This document shows, one piece after another, positions 1 through 5,511 of a stretch of 6,475 nucleotides of DNA. Position 1 is the first letter of the stretch; every line of letters starts with the position of its first letter. Both the position numbers and the translations under genes were made by a program. The notes beneath the pieces were generated by a model. It was not told the origin of the DNA and made no database searches. It worked only from the letters and a program-made list of their open reading frames with translations. Source of the stretch: Fidelibacterota bacterium (GTDB lineage Bacteria; Fidelibacterota; Marinisomatia; Marinisomatales; J089); assembly GCA_003695105.1 (NCBI GenBank), contig RFIZ01000035.1, positions 1 to 6,475 on the forward strand, written 5' to 3'.

Positions 1-168
1 GGTCCGGATAGCCGTCATGACTCCGATCACCGAGAAGACCCCGATGGCAATGCCCAGCAAGGTTAGGATGGAGCGCAGTTTATTATCCCGGATCGCCTCC
101 AGCGCCATGCGGAAACTTTCCCGGAAAGTGTTTTTCAAATGACTCCGCTTGGTCCCGGACTCACTCAT
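1..168 (-). CDS. MacB-type ABC transporter permease, N-terminal fragment (second permease)
   Basis: This is the first 56 codons of a second permease, cut off by the low-coordinate edge of the window. It starts at ATG (166-168) with a GAGG ribosome-binding core at 178-181, nine bases upstream. The translation opens with a basic cytoplasmic tail of about 30 residues (MSESGTKRSHLKNTF...), then the family-typical stretch ALEAIRDNKLRSILTLLGI and a first membrane helix at about residues 33-54. The pattern 'N-K-x-R-(S/A)-x-L-T-x-L-G-I-x-I-G-V' is shared with the upstream permease (DNKSRAFLTMLGIVIGV), so the two are paralogues. Its start overlaps the stop of that permease by 8 nt (ATGAGTGA), a typical sign of translational coupling. 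By family knowledge it should continue with a periplasmic MacB core domain and three more helices. I infer that it pairs with the first permease; a stand-alone homodimer is possible. The frame is open from the start codon to the window edge. Confidence 0.9.
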   Translation of the reverse strand, partial: MSESGTKRSHLKNTFRESFRMALEAIRDNKLRSILTLLGIAIGVFSVIGVMTAIRT

Positions 169-1375
169 AGCGCAACGCCTCGATGGGATTTTGCCTCGCC
201 GCCGTGAAGGAAGGGGCAATACCGGAAAGAATCCCCACACCGACGGAGAGGAAGACGGAGAGCGCCCCCAACCACAGCGGCATGGTGGAAGGAAAAACGA
301 ATTTGTCGATCAGGCGACTACCGCCATAGGCCAGGCCCAGCCCGATCAGACCGGCCAGGAGACAGATGAATACGGCTTCCAGTAAAAATTGACCCAGGAT
401 CAGAGGTTGGGTGGCGCCAATGGCCTTCCGGACACCGATTTCCCGGGTGCGTTCCTTGACGGAGACAAACATGATGTTCATGATACCGATTCCCCCCACC
501 ACCAATGACAGGACGGTGATAAACACGCCGGTACCACCGATGGCCAGTTTGATACTCCGATACTGGCTTTCGAAGGCCTCCTGCTGATTGATGGCGAAAT
601 TATCCTCTTCCAGGGGACGCAGTCCCCGAATCCGCCGCATGACTCCCCGGACTTCATCCCGGGCCTCCGCCACATTGCCGGCCACTTTGACGTCGATTTC
701 CATGAAGCCCCGGCGGGCAAAGAGACGGGTGAAGCTGCCGAAGGGAATGATGATCTGGTTGTCCATACTGAACAAACCCAGAAATTTTCCCTGCTTGTCG
801 ATAGTTCCAATGACCCGAAAGGGGATGCCTTCGATCCGGAATTTTTTCCCCAGCGGATTTTCGTTGGGAAACAGTCCTTCGGCGATATCGTGGCCGATAA
901 CGGCCACCCGGGATCCGGAATGGTTTTCCCCTTCCGTAAAAAAACGCCCATGTCCCACGTTCATGAAACTGGTCTGGAGATATTCCGGGGTGGTCCCCCG
1001 CAGGCGGACACCCAGGACACTGTTGTCGTTGCGTTTGACATCCACGCCCCGACTCATAATCGGTGTGGCGGCAACCACCACATCCGAATAGGCCTTCAAT
1101 TGTTCCGCATATTCCGCCCGCATCTCCGGGCGATTGGCCATTTCCCACCAGTCCCGGTCACTGAACCATTCATATTTACTGATGAACAGCACGTCCTTCC
1201 CCAGGAAAGCCATGGACCGCTCAAAGGAGCGATCCAATCCGGAGATCAGCGTGCCCATCAGGGTGACCGCCAGGACCCCGATCACAATGCCCAACATGGT
1301 GAGAAAAGCCCGGCTTTTGTTATCCAGAATTCCCTGGAAGGCGATCCGGACGGTTTCCCAGAGCAGTGACAACAA
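161..1375 (-). CDS. MacB/FtsX-family ABC transporter permease (first permease)
   Basis: This 404-aa inner-membrane permease has no fused ATPase. Its layout is that of MacB-type (type VII ABC) permeases: a short N-terminal tail, helix 1 at about residues 22-46, a large periplasmic core domain at about 47-275, and three C-terminal helices at about 282-306, 328-352 and 366-390. The conserved FtsX signature is present between helices 2 and 3 (VKERTREIGVRKAIGATQ, 307-323), as is the C-terminal (N)PIEALRYE ending. Known members couple ATP hydrolysis in the cytoplasm to movements of the periplasmic domain, driving efflux or release of substrates through the adaptor and TolC. The start chosen is the first of two tandem TTG codons (1373-1375); no ATG lies nearby in frame, and the first membrane helix needs this N-terminus. 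It follows the ATPase gene by 17 nt and overlaps the next permease by 8 nt. An aromatic cluster near residues 68-77 is noted separately. Substrate is unknown. Confidence 0.95.
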   Translation of the reverse strand: MLSLLWETVRIAFQGILDNKSRAFLTMLGIVIGVLAVTLMGTLISGLDRSFERSMAFLGKDVLFISKYEWFSDRDWWEMANRPEMRAEYAEQLKAYSDVVVAATPIMSRGVDVKRNDNSVLGVRLRGTTPEYLQTSFMNVGHGRFFTEGENHSGSRVAVIGHDIAEGLFPNENPLGKKFRIEGIPFRVIGTIDKQGKFLGLFSMDNQIIIPFGSFTRLFARRGFMEIDVKVAGNVAEARDEVRGVMRRIRGLRPLEEDNFAINQQEAFESQYRSIKLAIGGTGVFITVLSLVVGGIGIMNIMFVSVKERTREIGVRKAIGATQPLILGQFLLEAVFICLLAGLIGLGLAYGGSRLIDKFVFPSTMPLWLGALSVFLSVGVGILSGIAPSFTAARQNPIEALRYE

Positions 1376-1385
1376 GGGTTCAGGA

Positions 1386-1393
1386 CTCCCCTT
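1386..1393 (-). promoter_or_regulatory. Ribosome binding site for the TTG-started permease
   Basis: On the minus strand the bases read AAGGGGAG, ending ten bases before the first TTG at 1375 and thirteen before the second TTG at 1372. This is a good Shine-Dalgarno match at slightly long spacing, and it starts on the last base of the ATPase stop codon (1393-1395). It is the main support for accepting the TTG start. Confidence 0.65.
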
Positions 1394-2088
1394 CAGGCCC
1401 GGACCGGGTGGACCACTTCCCGCTCGATTTTTCCGTCCAAAAGATGAATCGTGCGTTGGGCATGGGCGGCAATATCGGCCTCATGGGACACCAGAATAAT
1501 GGTATTGCCCTGGCGGTGCAAGTCATCCAGGATGCGCATGATTTCCACCCCGCTTTTCGAATCCAGGTTTCCGGTGGGTTCATCGGCGAGAATGATGGAA
1601 GGATGCGTCACCAGGGCCCGGGCGATGGCCACCCGTTGTCGCTGGCCGCCCGAAAGTTCGTTGGGCTTATGGGAAATCCGGTCTCCCAGGCCCACCTGTT
1701 CCAGGGCGGTCCGGGCCCGTTCCAGTCGTTCCGACCGGGGAACATTGGCATAGATCAACGGCAGTTCCACGTTCCGGAGAGCCGTCAATTTGGGCAACAG
1801 ATTGAACGTCTGAAATACAAATCCGATCTTGCGGTTCCGGATCGATGCCAGTTGATTGTCATCCATTTCATGCACCGCCTCTCCGCCGAATTCATACGTT
1901 CCTTCGGTGGGTGTATCCAGACAGCCGATGATGTTCATCAGGGTCGACTTTCCCGACCCGCTGGGTCCCATCACCGAAATATATTCTCCGGCCCGGATTT
2001 CGACGTCGATTCCATTCAGGGCGTACACCGCTTCGGCGCCCACCTGATAAATTTTCTTCACTTCCCGGAGGGAAATCAGCGCCGGCAT
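1393..2088 (-). CDS. ABC transporter ATP-binding protein, MacB/LolD type
   Basis: This 231-aa cytoplasmic ATPase powers the permease pair encoded just downstream. All nucleotide-binding motifs are intact: Walker A GPSGSGKST (41-49), Q-loop glutamine in VFQTFNLLP (Q93), signature LSGGQ (145-149), Walker B IILADE (165-170, catalytic Glu170), D-loop NLDS (174-177) and the switch histidine in SHEAD (H202). The length and the wording around the Q-loop and DEPTGNLDS are typical of the LolD/MacB/FtsE-like subfamily. The ATG at 2086-2088 is chosen although the frame is open to 2238: it has an AAGGA site at 2094-2098, it gives the normal family N-terminus, and the upstream extension would only be out-of-frame adaptor sequence. 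The adaptor stop codon lies one base upstream, so translation is almost certainly coupled. In E. coli MacB this domain is fused to the permease; here it is separate, as in LolCDE. Confidence 0.97.
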   Translation of the reverse strand: MPALISLREVKKIYQVGAEAVYALNGIDVEIRAGEYISVMGPSGSGKSTLMNIIGCLDTPTEGTYEFGGEAVHEMDDNQLASIRNRKIGFVFQTFNLLPKLTALRNVELPLIYANVPRSERLERARTALEQVGLGDRISHKPNELSGGQRQRVAIARALVTHPSIILADEPTGNLDSKSGVEIMRILDDLHRQGNTIILVSHEADIAAHAQRTIHLLDGKIEREVVHPVRA

Positions 2089-2089
2089 G

Positions 2090-3406
2090 TTATTCCTTGG
2101 TTTCAGAGTCGGATTTGTGACCGGCGTGGTCAGGTCCGGAAACTTCCACCACACTGCCGTGCTCCAGTTCCCGGGAAATGGCCCGGTAGCTTCCGGTGAC
2201 GACTTCCTGTCCTTCTTCCAGACCTTCCAGTATTTCATAGTACGTCTCGCTGGAAATGCCCACCTTCACCGGCGTGACCAGCGCAATTTTCTGATTGTCC
2301 TTCAGCGGTTGTTTCGACCAGATGTGATCCGGATCGTCCGCCAGGGTGAATACGACTTCCAGCATTTTTTTCTTTTCCCGGGAAGCCCCACTCCCGGCAG
2401 GCTGTTCTTCCCTCTGACTTTTTTTCCCTTTCTTCTGTTTCAAGGCGGCTTTTTCGGCGTAATCTTCAGGCCGCACGGTCAGGGATTGAATCGGAACGGC
2501 CAGCACATTTTTCCGGACGTCGGTAATAATATTGGCGGTGGCGCTCATGCCGGGACGGATTTTTTCCGGTACTTCCAACATGCGGATTTTCACCTTGAAA
2601 TTGGTGACCTGTTCCTGCGTACCCATACCCACCGTCTGAGCCACATGGGCGATTTCAGTCACCACCCCCTTGAACAGAGTGTCCTGGAAGGCGTCGATCT
2701 CAATTTCAGCCGTGTCTCCCTCCACCACCGACACCACGTCATTTTCATTGACATCCACCAGTACTTCCATTTTACTCAAATCGGCAATAGTCATGAGCAC
2801 ATCGGCCTGGAAGGTGGAGCCGAGGGCCATCTCCCCCACTTCCTTATTGATGGCCGTGACAATTCCGTCCTGGGGGGCCACGATGCGGGTTTTGTCCAAC
2901 TCGTCCAGCCGGGAGGCCAGGTTTGCCTGGGCCTGCTCCAAATTGCTGGCGGCCAGTTCGTATTCGGCTTCGATGGCTTCCATTTCCTGTTTGGACACCA
3001 GTTCCTGCTGATACAGGGCTTCCACCCGTTCCTTTTCGGCTTTGACCCGTTTCAGGGATGCCCGGGCGGATTTCACCGAGGAACGGGCCTGATTTACCAG
3101 GGCTTCATGCTGTTTCCGGTCCAGGGAAATGAGGTGGTCCCCTTGATGGACGGTGTCGCCTTCTTCGACGGTGATCTCCGTAATCCAGCCGGAAGTGGTG
3201 GCGCTGATCTGAACCTCCGTCTCCGGTTCGATGCGGCCGCTGGCGTTTACCTTGTGGACGACGGTGCGGCGACCCACGGTTTCGGTTTCCACCTGAACGG
3301 CTTTCACTTTCGACCGCGTCAAATTTCCGGCGATGACTCCGGCCAGGGCAATCACCACCAGGCTAAAAATGATCCAACGCTTCTTTTTTGATGATTTTGC
3401 TGTCAC
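2090..3406 (-). CDS. Periplasmic adaptor (MacA/HlyD-type membrane fusion protein)
   Basis: This 438-aa adaptor bridges the inner-membrane ABC permeases to the TolC-type channel. A basic cytoplasmic tip (KSSKKKRW, 4-11) is followed by one membrane anchor at about residues 11-28. Next come a split lipoyl-like domain (about 63-97 and 173-212), a helical hairpin (about 98-171), a beta-barrel domain (about 213-295) and a membrane-proximal C-terminal domain. The hairpin tip contains R127-x3-L131-x6-S138, the R-L-S signature that known adaptors such as AcrA and MacA use to dock onto TolC. A lysine- and glutamate-rich linker (about 318-348) interrupts the C-terminal domain. The start is GTG (3404-3406), with AAAGGA at 3415-3420 lying inside the end of the tolC-like gene; no ATG offers an N-terminus that keeps the anchor. 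Gaps are 3 nt on the upstream side and 1 nt on the downstream side. Substrate specificity cannot be inferred. Confidence 0.95.
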   Translation of the reverse strand: MTAKSSKKKRWIIFSLVVIALAGVIAGNLTRSKVKAVQVETETVGRRTVVHKVNASGRIEPETEVQISATTSGWITEITVEEGDTVHQGDHLISLDRKQHEALVNQARSSVKSARASLKRVKAEKERVEALYQQELVSKQEMEAIEAEYELAASNLEQAQANLASRLDELDKTRIVAPQDGIVTAINKEVGEMALGSTFQADVLMTIADLSKMEVLVDVNENDVVSVVEGDTAEIEIDAFQDTLFKGVVTEIAHVAQTVGMGTQEQVTNFKVKIRMLEVPEKIRPGMSATANIITDVRKNVLAVPIQSLTVRPEDYAEKAALKQKKGKKSQREEQPAGSGASREKKKMLEVVFTLADDPDHIWSKQPLKDNQKIALVTPVKVGISSETYYEILEGLEEGQEVVTGSYRAISRELEHGSVVEVSGPDHAGHKSDSETKE

Positions 3407-3409
3407 GGT

Positions 3410-4759
3410 TTATTTCCTTTGTTCGGTATAGACGGCATCCAGCGTTCCCATCAGTGCTTCCACACGGGCTTCCTGAATGCGGGTATCATAATAGGTAGTG
3501 ATATAGTTGCTTCGGGCCTGGACGACCGACACCTGGGCATCCAACAATTCCAGAATCGAGGCGGCTCCCAACTGATAGCGCTGTTCAGCCAACTTGAGAT
3601 CTTCCTCGGCCGATTCCAGCACACTTTGGGCAATGGGAAGAATCTCATGATAATTGCGTAAAGCATCCAGGGCCGCCCCCAATTGAGCCACCAGGTCCTT
3701 GCGGGTGGTGGTTACGTCCAATTCCCGCTGCTGAACATTGATCTTGGCCTGTTGCTCCCGGGTGGACAGTTCAAAGCCCGTAAAGAGAGGGAAGGACAAA
3801 CTCAGCGATCCGCTCAGGGACCAGTTGTCCTGATAGGCGGATCCCAGGTTTTGGAGGGCATCGGAAGAAGCCCCGTAACTGAGGCGATAATTCAGGGAGG
3901 GGAGTCGGAGTCCCCGAGCCAGTTTGTAGCTCAACCGGGCATCCCTGACGGTGGATTTCGCCGCCTGCAGGGCGGGATTATGCTCTTCCAGGTTTGCCAG
4001 GGCCAGATTCCAATCCGGCACGGCGCCCAACGGATTTTCCCCTTCGCTCAGGGTGAGAGGCGGATCGGACGGATTGCGTCCCAGGGCATTCAGCAAGTCC
4101 CGCCGGGCCGCCGCCAGAGCCACCTGGCGGTTCAACAACTCCATCCGCGCCTGCCCCTGCTGCACTTCGGCCTTCAGCAAGTCGGTTCTTTTTACCGCTC
4201 CCAGTTGGTATTGCTGTTGAGCCAGTTCCACCTGCCGGTTGGCCAGATCCAGATTTTTCTCCGCCACCGTCATCAATTGTTCCGCTTTCAATTGGTTGTA
4301 ATAGGCTTCCGCCGCCGAACGAATTACATTGATGCGGGCCTGTCGCAATCGTTCCCGGGCAATCTCCACCGAATTGGAAGCCTGTTGGATCGTGTTCCAC
4401 CACCGTCCCCCGTCATACAGGGTTCCGGAGCCGCTGAGACCGCTGGAAATAGACGTAACGCTGGTTACCTGGGTGCCGCCCAAACCGCCGATGGGTTCAC
4501 CCGTCACCGGGTCCAGGGCGAATTGACGCTCCGGAAAACGGTTTTCCTGCCATCCCCCCGACAGGGACAGGGAAGGATAGATGGCGGAAAAGGATCCCTT
4601 TTTGCCCAAGCGGGCGGCGGTTTCGTCCAGACGGGCAGAGACCACGGTCTCCCGGTTTTGCAACGCTTCCCGAATGCAGTCCTCCAGGGTCAACGTCTGC
4701 GCAAATCCGGTCCCTGTCAGACCGATGATGAACAAACTGATCCCCCGTATCGTTTTCAT
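3410..4759 (-). CDS. TolC-family outer-membrane efflux channel
   Basis: This 449-aa protein is expected to form a trimeric outer-membrane beta-barrel with a long periplasmic helical tunnel that lets substrate exit the cell. Residues 1-20 are a clear signal peptide (hydrophobic ISLFIIGLTG core, likely cleavage after GFA, mature Gln21). The mature protein begins with the family hallmark LTLEDCIREAL. The expected internal duplication is visible: YQLGAVKRTDLLKAEVQ (184-200) in the first half matches YQLGAASILELLDAQV (395-410) in the second, 211 residues apart. These are the helix-turn tips that face the adaptor. Gly/Ser-rich barrel segments occur near 90-112 and 285-330. The ATG at 4757-4759 has AGGAG at 4764-4768. 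Length is normal for the family. The gene lies 7 nt after the Yip1-like gene and 3 nt before the adaptor gene. I give no symbol because the family contains many non-orthologous channels. Confidence 0.95.
   Translation of the reverse strand: MKTIRGISLFIIGLTGTGFAQTLTLEDCIREALQNRETVVSARLDETAARLGKKGSFSAIYPSLSLSGGWQENRFPERQFALDPVTGEPIGGLGGTQVTSVTSISSGLSGSGTLYDGGRWWNTIQQASNSVEIARERLRQARINVIRSAAEAYYNQLKAEQLMTVAEKNLDLANRQVELAQQQYQLGAVKRTDLLKAEVQQGQARMELLNRQVALAAARRDLLNALGRNPSDPPLTLSEGENPLGAVPDWNLALANLEEHNPALQAAKSTVRDARLSYKLARGLRLPSLNYRLSYGASSDALQNLGSAYQDNWSLSGSLSLSFPLFTGFELSTREQQAKINVQQRELDVTTTRKDLVAQLGAALDALRNYHEILPIAQSVLESAEEDLKLAEQRYQLGAASILELLDAQVSVVQARSNYITTYYDTRIQEARVEALMGTLDAVYTEQRK
3415..3420 (-). 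promoter_or_regulatory. Ribosome binding site deciding the GTG start of the adaptor
   Basis: The minus-strand AAAGGA ends eight bases before the GTG at 3404-3406. It lies within the final codons of the upstream channel gene, whose TAA stop (3410-3412) falls between this site and the GTG. The arrangement supports the GTG start and coupling to termination of the channel gene. Confidence 0.65.
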
Positions 4760-4763
4760 AATT

Positions 4764-4768
4764 CTCCT
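4764..4768 (-). promoter_or_regulatory. Ribosome binding site of the channel gene, merged with the upstream stop codon
   Basis: The minus strand reads TAGGAGAATTATG. The TAG stop of the Yip1-like gene (4767-4769) supplies the first AG of the AGGAG site for the channel gene, four bases before its ATG. A ribosome finishing the upstream gene therefore sits on the initiation site of the next one. Confidence 0.75.
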
Positions 4769-5495
4769 AACTAAAGGCGGCTACCAAGCCGGAAGTCACC
4801 GTGATTTGCAACAGCCAGAGTACGAGTAAAGCTACCAGGTATTTGGTGGTCGTTTGTCGATAAAGGATTCCCATGCCAATGCTGATCAAAACAATGCGCC
4901 AGAGGGAAAACAAATCGATTTGCCCCAGAAAGGATCCCAGGAAGCTACCCGGTTCACCGATTCCCAGCAATCCGAGCCCGGTATAGACCTCCACGGTCCA
5001 TTGTTTCAGCATAAGGGGAACTTTCACGATCAATTCAATGACATTGATCAGATAAGCCCAGGCGGTCATTCCGAAGAGGACCCCGTAGCGTACGTTTCCG
5101 CCAAAAATGAAATTACCGATCAGCAACGCCATGAGAGCCATGACGGCGGACCGAATCGGCAGAGAGACGGCGGAACTGCCCCAGGTCAGCACCTTCAGAG
5201 CTGTGGAAGGATGTTCGAAGCGATCTTTCATATCCAGCATCAGTTCTTCTTTCTTCTCTTCGGTCAGCCGGGAATTGTTTTCGATTCGGCTCACAGCCTG
5301 TTCAAACTGAACATCTTTTACCAGGTCCTGGAGAAAAAACATGCTCACCAGGCCCAGCAGGACCAGGACGGCCAGGGGAGGACCGAACAGCCGAGTCGTG
5401 CCCGCTTGTTCCGGATCTTCCGCTTCGGTACGAAAGGCCGTAAAAAAATCGCCCGGCGCAATCAACAGGTTGGGCAGGGAAGTCAATAAATTCAT
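4767..5495 (-). CDS. Yip1-like multi-pass membrane protein
   Basis: This predicted 242-aa integral membrane protein has a soluble N-terminal stretch (MNLLTSLPNLLIAPGDFFTA...) of the kind seen in bacterial Yip1-domain proteins ('P...F'), then helix 1 at about residues 38-58. A charged loop (about 59-95) rich in Glu, Lys and Asp follows. The hydrophobic remainder forms about four helices (roughly 106-132, 136-162, 194-213, 218-239). The segment GNFIFGGNVRYGVLFGMTAW (127-146), polar-glycine between helices, is the most Yip1-like part. The frame is open to 5651, but the ATG at 5493-5495 is preferred because AGGAAGG lies eight bases upstream and the earlier ATGs fall inside the preceding gene. It sits 16 nt after the tRNA nucleotidyltransferase gene, and its stop overlaps the channel gene's ribosome site. 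Bacterial Yip1-domain proteins lack a settled function; a role in assembling or assisting the transporter is inference only. A generic membrane protein of another family remains possible. Confidence 0.78.
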   Translation of the reverse strand: MNLLTSLPNLLIAPGDFFTAFRTEAEDPEQAGTTRLFGPPLAVLVLLGLVSMFFLQDLVKDVQFEQAVSRIENNSRLTEEKKEELMLDMKDRFEHPSTALKVLTWGSSAVSLPIRSAVMALMALLIGNFIFGGNVRYGVLFGMTAWAYLINVIELIVKVPLMLKQWTVEVYTGLGLLGIGEPGSFLGSFLGQIDLFSLWRIVLISIGMGILYRQTTTKYLVALLVLWLLQITVTSGLVAAFS

Positions 5496-5503
5496 GGAGT
5501 ATG

Positions 5504-5510
5504 CCTTCCT
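5504..5510 (-). promoter_or_regulatory. Ribosome binding site deciding the Yip1-like start
   Basis: The minus-strand AGGAAGG lies eight bases before the ATG at 5493-5495, immediately after the TAG stop (5512-5514) of the preceding gene. It favours this start over the in-frame ATGs at 5552 and 5651, which lie within that gene. Confidence 0.7.
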
Positions 5511-5511
5511 A

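Noticed and set aside
1741..1790. TTGACG on the minus strand as a possible -35 box inside the ATPase gene
   Set aside because: No TATAAT-like sequence occurs at about 17 bases spacing (the position reads ACTGCC), and it lies within coding sequence.
1366..2199. Plus-strand open frame (277 codons) opposite the ATPase gene
   Set aside because: It is in register with the ATPase codons and explained by scarce TTA/CTA/TCA. The ATPase has every catalytic motif, so the opposite strand is a shadow.
2089..2238. Upstream extension of the ATPase by 50 codons
   Set aside because: The extension is adaptor coding sequence read in another frame, Trp/Lys-rich and unlike any ABC ATPase N-terminus. The ATG at 2088 has a ribosome site and the normal family start.
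2087..3391. Long plus-strand open frame (434 codons) opposite the adaptor gene
   Set aside because: It is in exact codon register with the adaptor gene, so antisense stops could only arise from TTA, CTA or TCA codons, which this gene avoids over that stretch. Its translation is His/Phe/Gly-rich and family-less, and the minus-strand product is a clear adaptor.
3899..3916. Possible hairpin GGGGA...TCCCC within the channel gene
   Set aside because: The stem is only five perfect pairs, has no T-run after it on the minus strand, and lies inside a well-conserved coding region, so it is likely chance.
3683..4774. Long plus-strand open frame (363 codons) opposite the channel gene
   Set aside because: Same register effect: it mirrors the TolC-family codons. 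The translation is low-complexity Gln/Gly/Arg-rich with no recognisable domain.
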